From Thermomucor indicae-seudaticae (taxonomy: Eukaryota; Mucoromycota; Mucoromycetes; Mucorales; Lichtheimiaceae), in assembly GCA_000787465.1 (NCBI GenBank), contig JSYX01000106.1, positions 1-64,000 of the forward strand: a DNA stretch of 64,000 bases, read 5' to 3'. Positions 35,749 to 48,035 of the stretch are shown here, piece by piece; within the stretch, counting starts at the first letter, position 1; each line of letters opens with the position of its first letter. The notes beneath the pieces were generated by a model. It searched no databases, was not told where the DNA came from, and saw only the letters and a list, made by a program, of their open reading frames with translations. Position numbers and translations under genes: made by a program.

Positions 35749-36186
35749 TCAGGACAAAAGTTTGCTTTTTCGTTTATCCATGTAATGAGCCATTTGTGTC
35801 TTTCCTAGGGTCTCATAACATGATTTCAATTGATCGTATGCGTGCAAAAGAGATTCTCGCAGAGAAGCGTCATCGGAAACTCGTTTTTCCCAGATATCGA
35901 GAGCCAGCATCCACTGAGACTCGCACAGGGTGAATTGGAATGTTTTAAAGTATGCTTCAGCGAGCTGAGCATGCGCTTGCGCACGCACGGTGTCCATGGC
36001 GTCGCGGTGTTCGGGCTCCGGTCGCTGATTGTCCACAATCTGGCAGATCTTTGCAAGGTACGGAATGCTGCCTTTCACATCGCCTTGGTTCTGCAATCGA
36101 GTCGCTACGTGCTGGAGCACTTGGAGTTCCTGCAAGCTTGCTGGGTTCACACTTTTCGAAACTAGGAAGTGAGGTGGCGGTATCAT
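35749..36186 (-). CDS. Hypothetical helical (TPR-like) protein
   Basis: 145 codons, one exon. Nearly all helix: LQELQVLQHVATRLQNQG, GSIPYLAKICQIV, RAQAHAQLAEAYFKTF, LCESQWMLALDIWEK, LRESLLHAYDQLKSCYE. The helix lengths and the small residues at contact positions suggest two to three TPR-like hairpins. A protein of this size would be an adaptor; no family recognised. It starts 314 bp before the start of nothing else on this strand and ends in a Lys/Arg-rich tail (MDKRKSKLLS). The LRR gene downstream of its start is on the same strand, with 54 bp between that gene's stop (36241) and this ATG. Confidence 0.65.
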   Translation of the reverse strand: MIPPPHFLVSKSVNPASLQELQVLQHVATRLQNQGDVKGSIPYLAKICQIVDNQRPEPEHRDAMDTVRAQAHAQLAEAYFKTFQFTLCESQWMLALDIWEKRVSDDASLRESLLHAYDQLKSCYETLGKTQMAHYMDKRKSKLLS

Positions 36187-36240
36187 TCTTTGCTTTATTT
36201 GGCAGATAGAAAAAGAAGGAAAAAATAAATGGAAAAAAAG

Positions 36241-37500
36241 CTACCAGAATTCCATAGTCAAACCAGTCAGTGTTTGGTCTCGACGATTGGCCATGGTCAC
36301 CTTGACCCGTTGTTGCTTCTTATTAAACTCTGTCAATTGGTCCTCATTTAATACGGCTTGTGGTTCCTGCTGCTCGCTGACAAACGACAACATAAAGTCC
36401 GTTTCATAGTAATCTCGTATAAGATGTATGGAGGAAGCGTTCGGAAATAGTTGAATGATATGAGTCAAAAACGACATGGGCGTTCCCTCTGGCACGTCGT
36501 GGATCGTAAGTTGCTCGATCGTCGGACAGACCTCCCGGACAGCCGACGCCATGTTCATGGACAGATCAAGTTGTTTTATGGTTTTCGTCTCATACAGAGC
36601 ACAGAGAACAAGGTCCTTCTCCTTGTCAATTTCCGGACAACCGCTTAGGTCGAAACGTTCCAAAATCCGGCTTTTCCGAAGAAAAGCGGCAGCGGTGCTG
36701 GCAGAGCAACTGGTCTGAGCGACAGAAAAGGATACGAGGTGCACATTGTATCGCGCCATCATGGCCAAGCCTGCGTCGGTGATCCGCGGACAGCCTGTTA
36801 GATCAACGTGCTTTAGGCAAATGTTGCGTAGTTTTGCAAGCGCAAACAAGGTATCGTCGGTGAGACTAGGCGCATGCCGTATGGAAATGGACGTCAGCTT
36901 ATCCGCCCTGTCAGCAAATGCGGCAAGTCCCCGGTCGATCCGTATGGCATCGAGACGAATGGTTCGGAGCGCAGGAAGCCCGAACGCAAGACGAACAAGC
37001 ATATCATCGGATAAGCCTTCGCAGTAGGACAGATCTAGCGTGTGCAAATGATCAAGAGACCAGTGTGGTGGCAAGTTAAGCACGGAGGATGCAGAAAGGA
37101 AGCGCGTGTGGGCGAGGTTTAGGATTTCAAGGTTCGGCGTGTACCGTACAAGAGTGGCAAAGAAAGATGCCGGTACGCGCTCATACAAGGACTCCTCGAT
37201 GTTGCTTAAATCTATCTTTTTGATAGATTGGCGTGTCTGCGGCCGAAGCTCTGGGAGATGATTGACAAACTTTATTAGTCGCTGCAGTGGATCTCGAATA
37301 TAACCTTTCCGAAAGTCGGGCGACTCCCACAGCTGTTTGCCACATATACTGGACAAGTGACAGTTGACCAGACGGCACTGTGCTAATGTCGGGTGATCCA
37401 AGTATGGTGCAATTAGCTCCAAAGCTGTCATGACTTTGTCTCGGATCCCGTTGAAGAAAATGAGAGGGTCGAAATTTTGAATTACTGCTGTTGTCGTCAT
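36241..37500 (-). CDS. Leucine-rich-repeat protein (F-box/LRR-like)
   Basis: 419 residues from the ATG at 37500; an upstream Met at 37530 is possible. The N-terminal helices (ALELIAPYLDHPTLAQCRLV) occupy the place of an F-box and are followed by LRRs of the cysteine-containing type used in substrate-binding E3 subunits: LHTLDLSYCEGLSDDMLV, LKHVDLTGCPRITDAGLA, LERFDLSGCPEIDKEK, KQLDLSMNMA. A typical F-box signature is weak, so F-box membership is inference. The C-terminus (QQRVKVTMANRRDQTLT) is not repeat. Single exon. It is divergent from the Sfr1-like gene, with under 100 bp between starts. Confidence 0.75.
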   Translation of the reverse strand: MTTTAVIQNFDPLIFFNGIRDKVMTALELIAPYLDHPTLAQCRLVNCHLSSICGKQLWESPDFRKGYIRDPLQRLIKFVNHLPELRPQTRQSIKKIDLSNIEESLYERVPASFFATLVRYTPNLEILNLAHTRFLSASSVLNLPPHWSLDHLHTLDLSYCEGLSDDMLVRLAFGLPALRTIRLDAIRIDRGLAAFADRADKLTSISIRHAPSLTDDTLFALAKLRNICLKHVDLTGCPRITDAGLAMMARYNVHLVSFSVAQTSCSASTAAAFLRKSRILERFDLSGCPEIDKEKDLVLCALYETKTIKQLDLSMNMASAVREVCPTIEQLTIHDVPEGTPMSFLTHIIQLFPNASSIHLIRDYYETDFMLSFVSEQQEPQAVLNEDQLTEFNKKQQRVKVTMANRRDQTLTGLTMEFW

Positions 37501-37596
37501 TTGTTCAAAAAAGAAGTAAACGTAATACAAAAAGGAAAAGAAAAAGCGGTCGTCTCTTCTTTGTTTTCTCTCTCGCTTTGCTCAGCACAGCCTAGT

Positions 37597-38205
37597 ATGG
37601 AAGAGGTTTTTATACTGGGACGTCTATTGTCTGCTGAGCATCACGCCACTGATTTGTTCGGGTGATACAGAGGCATTTGCACGGGACGTCTTTCAAGACA
37701 ATTGGCAAGAAGAAGAAACTGCCTCCAGAAGCAGTTCAGTACTTGAAAGAAGTCAAAGAGTGGGAAGACAAGGTCCAGGCTCTTCAAAAGGCCAAGCGCT
37801 ACCGCGAAAAGGTCAGCAACCTCTCTGTACAACAAGAACAATAGTCTTTATTGAAAGGAGAATTGCGTGTCATTTTCTGAAAGGGAGAAGAAGAGGAATT
37901 GGAGCAGCTCATTGTTTACTGGCGCTCTGTTGCTCAGGTCAGCTTCTCTTTTCCCTTCAACTCTTTGCCTTCTCTCCTTTTAACTTGGTCTGTAGGAAGT
38001 GGCGCGTTCTCTGCTGCAATATTTTCATCGAGAGGATCCCTTTGATGGCTGGGGTTATGAAGACAACATAGCCAAAGATCAAGAAGAAGAGCATGAACTG
38101 AAAGATGACGATCAAGAGCAAGAGCTGGGCCGCATGTTGTCCCGATTGCGAATTGACCCAGACTTGATACATTACTGCCCTGAAACGGATGACTTTAATG
38201 ACTAG
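37597..38205 (+). CDS. SFR1: Sfr1/Mei5-like recombination accessory factor
   Basis: The well-supported part begins near 37671 and reads FKTIGKKKKLPPEAVQYL, a coiled coil ending AKRYREK, then splices (GTCAGC...AAAG) to GEEEELEQLIVYWRSVAQ, splices again (GTCAGC...TGTAG) to EVARSLLQYFHRE, and ends MLSRLRIDPDLIHYCPETDDF. The order of coiled coil, LEQLI..WRS..Q and final LGID..LI.Y...ED matches the C-terminal half of Sfr1/Mei5, the Swi5 partner that stimulates Rad51. The N-terminal disordered DNA-binding half seen in other species is missing. The first exon is not settled: an ATG at 37597 can join at 37671 only through a weak GTTTTT donor. Confidence 0.68.
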
Positions 38206-38280
38206 ATAGTTCATAATGGGAGCAAAAAGTAAAAGAGAACTGGAAACATTTGCTGCACATAAGAATATCGATGCGTCTAT

Positions 38281-41200
38281 TTATGCTTCTTCGCTGTCGT
38301 CATCATCGTCAATATCATCACGTTCGGTATCGCTGACATCTGAGCCGACCGCTGCACCAAAGCTCCGGATCCGTGTCAGGACATTACCCAGAACAGAGGC
38401 AGACTGTGGCTGCATCGATGACGCTTCTTTGGACACTTCCTCATGATCATGACGATTTTCAAAGTCTCTGCGTCCGTAAAAGGAACCGCTGTAGATGGAT
38501 TCTCGCGCAGTTTGCGAGTGCTGCGTCGACGATTGCCGACTAAGAGATGCCATCCAGGAAGAAGGATCCAGGACACTGGCAGGCGGTCTTGAGTTGATTG
38601 GAATAGGCGTGGCGGGTGCTGTGGGCGTTGTGGTCGGTAGCTGGATGCTGCCTTCGTTCTCGTGTGGGATTGTTTTCACGGATTCGGTCAAGGCAAAAGG
38701 CAAAGGAATTTCCTTGATGGCGCGGTATTGGCCACAGTTATTCAGATGCTGCAGAGAATTGAGAATTTTCTTCATATTGAACGTATGATTACTTCTGCTC
38801 ACCTCATTTTCCAGTCGGAACACATTCCATTGGATGCGACGGTATGCCTCCATTAAGGCGATAATGAATCCCAAGATCTGCGGGTGTAGCCGCGTATGAA
38901 CAAAATTGAGCGTCCAGGCAAATCGTAGAAATACGTCCAGCACTGCAGCAACGTAATATGTCTAAATGGGAAAACAAAGATCAGCCGAGCATTTTGGGAT
39001 TCACGCTTGTTGTAACATACGCCTCGACGAAACACAAGTTCGTCACGTAACAAAAAGTGTTGACTTGCCGGTTGTAAAAGACCCCAATCCATCTTGATAT
39101 CCCAAAAGGATGTATAGCAGGAATTGAACAAGCATGCCAGAATGTAGATGGCGTCCATAGCCATGCCGGCTGAGAAAAGAAAAACGCGGTGAGCATATGT
39201 AGCCATCGTCATTGTCTTTATACTCACGATACATTCGACGAAGGGCTGTGACGACTGTAGCCAAGATACTACTCGAATATTTGGCGGCATTCATCAGATG
39301 GACTTTCTCGCCTGAATCATGATAACGACGTAAGCATTGGAGGAAACGCCACCAAGGAGGCAGAGAGGCAATTAACGGGGTCGTCCACATGTAGGGTACG
39401 TTACAGTTTGATGCTGCATGGAGAAGGTTAGTTCTGGGAATCTTGACTCACAAAAGATAGTTAGTGTGTACTTGCCCAAGTCAGACCAATGCCAGGCATA
39501 GGCACAGAAGAAGTAAGATAGTGTCCAAAACGAATAGGATAAACTGTTGAGTTCATCGGCAATGAAGAAGTCGCGAAATTCAACTCTGAAAAAGTAACTC
39601 AGAACAATGCGACCCTAAACGTCATTAGAGTTAAGATAATGAGACGCGTTTCAAACAGCCTTTGCGAAACGTTACCAGTGCAACACCGAGCCATTTGCGT
39701 GCGGAGAAGTACAGAATGTCGAAAGGACAAAACAAAATAGCGATCAGAGTGACGAAGAGAACAAGAGGACACAATTCCGAAGGGAGAGATGATGCAAAAG
39801 TTTGCGAGAAATCCATGTACATGATAAACGAAGTAATGAGGAACATGAATGCTGGTAACTAAACACGTCTACTGTCAGAGCCATCACCATTACTTTGCTC
39901 ATTCATATATATAGCATATACTTGCCTCACCAAACTGATGATAGTCCAAGTTATGCCGTGGATCTAGCTCAAAAATGAACTTGTAACTGATGCGACTTCG
40001 GTGCCAGATAATGAGGTTGATGGCAAATCCAAGACAGAAAATGATAGGAAGGATGAAACATGCATAAAGTTGAAGATTGTACTGTGCGTTGGATAGTTGT
40101 CTTTGTGTTTTTGGATCAAAACCTGCAAGGACAGATTAATCAGGCAGAGTAAAAAATATGAAGCCGTCGCTTTTTCTACCTAGTAAGCATGCTTGAAATA
40201 GAAGCGGTATAGCAATGCCAAGATAAAGGCCTATACGGAGTGTAGTAGAATTATAGTCCTAATAATGGGTCAAGTCAGAGTCTGGTTATTGACTCTTGAG
40301 TGGAGACGTACCTCATGTTTCTCAGGGACACGCAGTTTCCGCATCCCACGGCGTCTGTGACCATCGGCAAATTCGTTGATATAGAGTGTCTAAAAGTGTA
40401 TTAGCGCCGAGATGCGGGAGGTGCGATATATCATGTAAAATGGCATACCTCGGTTTCTCGTATTATGTCATTGAGCTCATCCGAAGTAACCCAATGATAC
40501 TTTTTAAGCCTTTGCTGATAAAGTCCGCTCGCTTTCCAGCCAGCTGTCTACTCTCCCGATTCAGTTATGAGCTTACTTTCCCTTTCCTGAAGCATACATG
40601 TATACCTTGTCAAATTTCTTCAGGATCTTGTGAAATCCCGTTTCGTTGAGAATCTGCATAAATCCCCGTTATGACGGTATTCTTTACCGGCGCCCCAGTG
40701 TGAATTCTTTACCTTGTAAGAGCGCAGAAACTCTAAACTTCGGTAAAACTCCGTCAAGGCCTTTTTTAAGCGGCTTCGCGCGACCTGAATTACGAAACAT
40801 GGACGTGAGTTCGTGAAACGGCAATCCCGTGCGAATTGCACATTACACCGTAGCTAACGTGCTGATCTGCGGTATAATCGACTGCGGATGACATATGCGG
40901 CAAATGAAAAGAAGGTAGCGTGTCGTGTCCACGGCGGAACCACTGAAAGAGACCATCGTGGTGTCCATTGGTGGGCGCGTGATGCTGTTGTGTTTCGTCC
41001 GTTGCCTAGTCACAGGGCCAAAATTTTTTTTAGATTGCGATGCATAAAAACAAAGCTTAAAGGAGATCCGGCGGGTTTTACCATCTCAAGCAACCGACGG
41101 CCATACTCGGCAATTAACTGCATTTGAATCTTGAGTGCTTCTAGTTTGGTCCTGGCCTCCTTTTCCTTTTCTATTGAGAAAAAAGAAAGGATTAAGAAAA

Positions 41201-41884
41201 TGCAGAAAATACAAATGTCCATTCGATGGATCACCGTCATAAAAGCGCGACACTTTTTCCAGCTCTCCATTAAGAACGCTGAAGAAGACTCGTTCGGGTT
41301 CAGTCGCATGGATCAATACTTCGTCCAACACCGACACGGTTGCTGAACTTCGAATTGAAGCTACATGATCGATCCCTTGAATGAGCTGGCCATATTCGGA
41401 ACCAAAAAAAAAAAAGGCGAAACGCACCTGGTTGAGACGTGACCCGAGATAATTCAGTCTCGTCGCCGTTGAATCGTGAAGAAAGTCTGCGAATAAGAGA
41501 ATGTGGAAAGGATGGTTCACGACGAACCGAATGACTGTCTCCATCGGCACGCCAAGGCGTGGCTGTTCCTGTTTTCCAGGGCCATTGCCACTGAGTGGCT
41601 GTATCCATCTTGTAAAGACCTGGTCTATGACTACCAGCCAGTTCAGGATCACTGTCATTGTCGAAGCCCTGAAGGGCATACTCGAGTTCAATGGCTGCTC
41701 GACGTTCACTAGCCTTTCTAAACTGATAAATTGGGTGTGATTAGATGAGAAATCAGGGGACATCAAAAGAAAGATTATTTACTTTTTCCACAGCCTTCAA
41801 TCGCTTTTTAAGTCCTTTATAATTGATGTACGCTTTCCGCCATTCGGGTATACTTTCGCTCTCTAGATACTTTGCGAATTTCAT
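38281..41884 (-). CDS. SPX-EXS phosphate exporter (XPR1/SYG1 type)
   Basis: Many exons. The first exon starts MKFAKYLESESIPEWRKAYI and KGLKKRLKAVEK, the SPX N-terminus whose basic residues bind inositol pyrophosphates. Further SPX helices follow (RVFFSVLNGELEKVSRFYD near 41280). Then come multiple membrane segments and the EXS domain: ELDPRHNLDYHQF near 39960, YFFCAYAWHWSDLG near 39520, and WTLNFVHTRLHP, MEAYRRIQWNVFRLENE near 38830-38920. The C-terminal cytosolic tail is Ser/Pro-rich and ends in an acidic run. The domain order is that of XPR1 and yeast Syg1. Transport of phosphate out of the cell or an organelle is inferred from the family. Confidence 0.9.
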
Positions 41885-42401
41885 GGCGCATGTATAGTGA
41901 GTGCAAGGAAGAAGAAAGGGCGGGAAAGGAAAGGGAAGCAGCAAGAAAAGAGCAAGTTTTTCTTTACTTGCTTCTACTTCCGATCTATCTTTTATAACAA
42001 ATGCAAGACGAAAGGAAGAGAGAGACTCGATGACGACGGCGATAATGGTAACCTTTCAGTCTTGTTGAAAATCCTGACCTATCCATGACTGCACGTGGTC
42101 AGATTGCCGGCCTGTCATTGAGCGCCCTCCAGGGACGGTTACATGTAGCATTAAAACTCTTTTTGTTTGTCGGGTCGTTATGCAGTCTATCATCTGGGTT
42201 CATTGCAGAACAATTGCAAGTGACACAGCAGAAAAACACAAAACCATGAAGGGTCATTTGCTCCAGGGGAATTTTCCCTCCCTTTCTCCCCCCACCTCTC
42301 CCCCCCCAACGGATTTTCGTCAGACGCTTGATTTTACTCCGACAACAATTGCGACGCGCGTTCTGTTTCAGTGCTTTCGTTCGTATAAGCAATTCGTCAC
42401 A
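41885..42401. other. Divergent intergenic region
   Basis: Promoter space shared by the SPX-EXS gene and the exonuclease gene. Purine-rich and C-rich tracts are present; no gene is seen. A plus-strand frame open from 42180 runs into the exonuclease start but lacks coding character before its Met at 42402. Confidence 0.5.
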
Positions 42402-45400
42402 ATGCTTCGAGGAGAGCGATCATTCTTTAAAAAGACAAAAAGCAATGCTATAGTAAAGCTTGTACGAGAACGTATGTCGCCATTCGTACAGATTAAGAAA
42501 GAGACTCATGAGAGAAACAACTTGTAATGTCATGAAGAGTACATTCGAAACGATATTCCCTGTCTGGCAGAAAGTTGCCCGGCGTCACCGCCTTGTAAAC
42601 CACTCTTAGACCACCACCTTGCCGCGGAAGGCACACAGTTAGCTTTTCTGAGTGCTCATGCCGATCATTACGTGATTCCAGACATGTCGGCAAGTAACTT
42701 CCGTATAACCCCGGGGCAAGACGCCTCTATTGACAATTTTCCCACCCACAGATTGTGATGCGTTACCTGGAAATCTTGGAACAAGATGAAATAACGGGTA
42801 TCATTCTAAGCCAAACTGTGGTTACGTCGGTACGATTCAACGGGAGGATCATTCCCAAAGACAAGTTAATAATGGAAAGTTACTACGCAGCTCCAACAGC
42901 ATGATAAAATGCGTATCTATCGCAAACTGAGACAGATCATTCAAGATACGCGTCGTCATAGCGTCTTATTTTACAATGAAGTGTTTGCAGAGACCCGTGT
43001 GGTCCGATTACCAGGCGAAACAATGGCCGAACGCGATTGGCGGGCTCTGTGCGGAATGGCTCGTTGGTACCAGGAGCACCTTGGGAAACCCATCCTCCTG
43101 CTATCGGAAGCATTCAAAGATTCTGGAGACAGTCAGGTGGAGGTGCTGTCAATGAAAGCATACCTTGACCGCTATTGGCCTAGCCACTCCTTGTTACAGA
43201 ATCTGGTCCACGTGCTGGCGGAAGCAGTATTGGAAGAAGATCTGGAACGGATCCGGATCGCGTCGCGTGGCAGAAAATCAGAACCTGCAGTGTCAGGGTA
43301 CACAGAGGTATTCCTGATCCCCTTTTGTTTGCCAAGCTTTTGTTATTGACAACAAGTTCCTGGAAAACAGTACAAGACGATGGAAGAATTGGAAGCTGGC
43401 ATAAAGTCATCGAGATACTTTGCTGGCATTTTGAAATGTCGCGCAGGAACTCGAGACCAAGCCTACGTGAGCGGAGGTGGAAAGCTTGGCAAGGATATCC
43501 TCATTGTCGGAGCAGAATGCATCAACCGTGCAGGTTAGCGCCCCAACATTCAACGCGTGGAACGCCCATGCATTGACCAACTTGATAGTTCACGGTGACA
43601 TGGTCGTCGTGGAGCTATTGTCGGAAAATGATTGGACAACAGCTTCAAGCGCCATTGCTTATGCTGGTGGCTGCACAGAGGACGGTATGACATCCAATCA
43701 TTTATCCTTTTTTGTTATTGACCCTTTTCCGATAACTCTAATTATGGTCCGTTGTAGAATACGAAGAACTGAGATTAGCCAGAGAAGCGGATGCAATGAG
43801 ACCCACAGGGCGCGTCGTGGGTATTCTGAATCGTAACTGGAGATCCTATGTGGCTACGATCCAGGAAGAAGATGCAGACACGGCAGGCGGTTCATTCCAT
43901 TTAGCGATCCCATTGGACTCTGTGATACCGAAGATTCGGATTCGGCACCAAAATGTCAAAATGATTCAGAACCAGCGCATTGTTGTCAGAATTGATAGTT
44001 GGTACGTACAGCGTTTGGACTTTTTCCTCCAAGGAAGAGCATCAATATCTCACAAATTCTCAAAGGCCTGTATCATCACAATATCCTAATGGCCACTATG
44101 TTCGATCACTGGGTAATATATATGGTGAAAAAGACAGCAAGGACATTCAGCTCACTACTGTCATTAGGTCCTATTCACGAACTTGATACCGAGATATCGG
44201 CTATCCTGGTAGAACACGGGATTTCAGTCTCTCAGGCATCGCAAGGCTTTAGTGAGGCCTCCTTGAAGGAAATGCCGGTCGACACGATAGAGTCACCATG
44301 GAAGCCAGAGCAGGTAGTTTTGAACACTATTCCGATCACGACAAGCTTACCAAAACTGTTCAGGCTGAGCTCGAGAGGCGAAAAGATTTGCGATCATTGA
44401 CTGTTTTCAGGTATTGTCCGCAAACTGGGTCAAAGCGAGAATACAAGTTATGACATCTATGTTGCATAGCATTGATCCCCCAAACTGCCAAGATATCGAC
44501 GGTAAACATAAACCGTTTACCGACACTGAATGTATCCGTACTTAAACGTTATTCTGCAGATGCATTATCCATTCGGAAACTTGATGATGGCCGTTTAGAG
44601 CTGGGTGTTCATATTGCAGATGTGAGTTATTTTGTGAAGGAAAATTCATTGACGGATTTGGAAGCACGGTCCAGGCAAGTATTTGCGCTATAGATAACAT
44701 GGCTGTTTCATCACATTGATTATTCAACGTCTTTTAGAGGAACTACGGTATACTTGGCCGATAGACGATTTGATATGCTGCCATCCGTACTCAGTGAGCG
44801 CGTTTGTTCCCTGCGCGGCAATGTGGACCGATATGCAGGCAAGTACAAACAGATCTGGCTTTTTCTGCTATTACTCAATGTCACATTAGTGTCTGTACTG
44901 TGGACGCTCGATCAATCTTATAAGGTTTTGGATGTTTGGTTTGGACGGACTGTGATCCGGTCAAGCTGCGAAATGGAATATGATCAAGCCCAGCAGTTGC
45001 TTGACGGTGAAGAAGTTGCTACTAATCTTGGTATGTAGGCTTGGGTTATATCAGCTTGTTGATGTATTATTTATTGATTATATCACTTAGATCGTTCTCT
45101 TTGCAACAAATTACGTCCCAGCATCCATATGTTGGCCAAAGTGTTGCGAGTGATGCGGGTAGCAAACTATTAATGGCCTATCCGTAATGCAACATAACTC
45201 CTTATTATATCTGTTTGCAGAAAAGACGTCTTGAGAAAGGTGCTCTGGAACTGGAAAGCAGTGAAGTCAAGTTCAATATGACGGAAGATCGTCGAGTGAC
45301 CGATATCAATATCCTTTTTTCCTGCGATTTCCATATGAATTAACATTGGAAGAACTGATATCAATCTTAACTGCATTGTTTGTTTACTCCCGAAGGACGA

Positions 45401-46955
45401 GAAGGAGATCCATGCGCTGGTTGCAGAAGCGATGATTATGGCGAACGCCTATGTCGGCAAACGTATATATGAGGGGTTCAAAGATTCTGCAATTCTGCGG
45501 AGACATCCACCACCTACGCCCGGTCAGTTTGAGATGCTAGTTAAAGCAGCTCAGAGTCGAGTAAAGTAGCGATAACCGCACTTTGAGCACATCAGTCGGA
45601 TTCACCAGATATACTAGGGCTTTGAAATCGATTTTTCATCCAATCGTGCTTTGGCCCACTCGTTAGAGGCGATCGCCAAGGCTAGCAAGGACGATCCAGA
45701 AATTGTTCGACTTATGAAAACGATGGCGACTGTGGCCATGAATGAAGCAGGGTAACAAGATAGCCATGGGCAAGGTATTTTGAGAGAAAGAAATAGGGCC
45801 CTGACATATTCAGCTTCTAGGTACATATCCGCTGGTCATTACGGTGTTGATGAATACTATCACTATGGTCTAGCACTTGATTTTTACACACACTTTACGG
45901 TAAACACGCGTGGTGCAAAGACTGCTAAGAAAGTTGACTCATATTCATGTCACGCTAGTCACCTATTCGGCGCTATGCTGATGTTGTAGCGCATCGTCAA
46001 TTGCTTCTCTGTGTTCAGGATTCCGTGACAGTAGCTGATTGTGCTAAAGGGACGGGAATGACAAGAGATGCTACTGTGGCTGATATTTGTGATCATCTTA
46101 ATTTCAAGTCTCGGGAGTCTAAGTTTGCGCAAAGGGTAAGACGAGACAAAGCTTTCACCGGAGTATTGACTTTAAAAAACTATTTTTTCAGGACTCGACA
46201 GAGCTATTCCAGAGCTTATACGTCATGCAACACGTATGTACCTTGCTTTGCAAGGCGTAAGGTCATTATGCTTACCTTTGATATAGACTGCAGATGCGCC
46301 CTTAATTGAACGAGGTGTCATTGCCGAAATACGATCCAATGGTTTCTTTGTCTTTATACCTAGGTAAGCGGCCCTTTAAGGTATCAAAGAGCAGCAGCTA
46401 ACGAGTTGATAGACTCGGACTCAAGGGTCCACTATTTTTGGTGGACAAGGATGGGAAGCCGGCAGTGCCATTGTCTCTTCAATCGGGCGATGCCCAACAC
46501 GGTAAGCTAAATACCGACGGCAGTCGATAGGTACACTCTTGACGTAATCGGTAGACGAGGAGTATATCACCAACTGCAGCATTGAAGTCTCTGTGCCGAC
46601 CAAGATCGTTGTCCATGCAGCTACTCTTCCTCATCCAATTGAATTCAACTTGTTTGACCACGTCCGTGTATCGCTAAAACTCCGTAAATCGCACGCACAC
46701 CGCAACATGGTGTACATGACCTTGATAGATCTGGAGCGTACCGCCGTTCTTCCACCTCGTCTTTCCACAGGTGATATGCTCAAGTCGGTAAGCGCGCTGG
46801 AACAGCGATACGTGGAGGACCGAAGAGAGCAACCCAGCAAAGAGGAAATTGAGACCAGACGAGAATTGAAAAAGTCGAGCAAGCAACAAGGGAGCATGTA
46901 TGACGTACTGGAGCAGTTTCGAAAGCTCTCTTTAATCGAGACAGTCCAAACCTGA
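42402..46955 (+). CDS. DIS3L-type RNB exoribonuclease
   Basis: About 15 exons. It starts [18 protein letters not shown], then Q joined by a splice to [13 protein letters not shown], and [18 protein letters not shown] opens the PIN region (about residues 60-200). The PIN acidic set looks incomplete: the first Asp and a Glu (LFYNEVFAE) are present, but the later Asp pair is not ([11 protein letters not shown]). Cold-shock domains follow ([26 protein letters not shown]). The RNB domain is complete: [15 protein letters not shown] with the four catalytic Asp, spliced exactly inside the motif; [40 protein letters not shown]. An S1-like C-terminus ends at 46955. The N-terminus aligns better with animal DIS3L than with Dis3/Rrp44. 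Confidence 0.88.
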
Positions 46956-46983
46956 GCAATAAAAGATAGAAAATGTTTTCTGT

Positions 46984-47749
46984 CTACAGACTTTTGGTGG
47001 ACGCTTTTTTAGCAGCCCCATAAGAGACTCTTAACTGCGATCGAATTGCACGGTACGAGCTGATTAAAAGCACGAGATCCGCTATCACCCATACGCTGGT
47101 CATAATCTAAACGAGAAAGACGTTGGATTGATTATCACACGGGCTTACAATATTGGCTGTTGTTCTCTTTTTACCCAAAGATAAAGGACGTATGCTAAGG
47201 CGTTACTGGTATTAATGCTTGGAAACCCCTTCAACCAATCGCCGGCCAGCATGGTGTAGGTGCCCATAAGCTCGAGGAAACTCAACAGTGTGATCCAGTA
47301 GTGGCGTACAGGATCTTCGCGGACCAGGAGATACAGAACGTAAAGAGCTAGTATTCCACCACCAAGGACAACAGGGAATTCCATTGCCACCATGTCAGGG
47401 TCTGCATTACCCCATCGCGCATCCGCTTTGGCGTATTCTTGCCCTGTAAATGATGTCGGCTCTGAGAAAGCTTCTTATAAAGGTGGCTACTCTGGAACTT
47501 ACATATTTGAGCTAAAAGGGCATTGGAGTTGTTACAGGTGCGGCCCTGGATACTGTACCATAAAAATCCACCCTCCAGAACCACATGGGTTAACCCATCA
47601 AAAGCAATCCATATAAATGTAGCGCGGTCGCGCAACGAGCACGCAGGCGAGAGAAAGTATCGCGAACTTGACACGGCGATAGTGATAAATGTGCCCACAA
47701 GGAAGAAACCGAACAATGCAACAAAGCTCATCCTTTTACTCTGCTGCAA
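46984..47749 (-). CDS. EBP-like EXPERA-domain membrane protein
   Basis: About three exons. First: MSFVALFGFFLVGTFITI membrane segment, then FDGLTHVVLEGGFLWYSI with the His and Glu that emopamil-binding protein uses. Second: EYAKADARWGNADPDMVAME, the family's conserved block, then VLGGGILALYVLYLLV, SFLELMGTYTMLAGDWLKG and ALAYVLYLW, which splices to IMTSVWVIADLVLLISSY. The tail is Lys-rich (GAAKKASTKSL). Size and order match the EXPERA superfamily (EBP, EBPL, TMEM97). Sterol delta8-delta7 isomerase activity is possible but not shown; most fungi use the unrelated Erg2. An ER membrane location is inferred. The start could be 47749 or 47731. Its stop is 28 bp from that of the convergent exonuclease gene. 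Confidence 0.82.
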
Positions 47750-48035
47750 AAAGCGAGAAAAGCCAGAAGGAGGAGGTATGTCAGTGGTACCAGTCTATAT
47801 ATATTATTGGGTGCAGGGGTGGGAATACTGCAGCAGTGCAAAGTATTCTTCAATTAGAAATTGCTATGAAGCCAATACCAGGCACAAAGGCCGTACGCCC
47901 GGAATGGCAGCCCGCGGGGTTACATCATCGTTTTTGCTTTTTTGACGCAGAGGAACTTGATGCTGATTTTTTTTCGAGGAACGTTGTCTTGTTGCGGAGG
48001 CGGCCGCATGAAGCAGCTTGGCCGCATTTGGTGTT

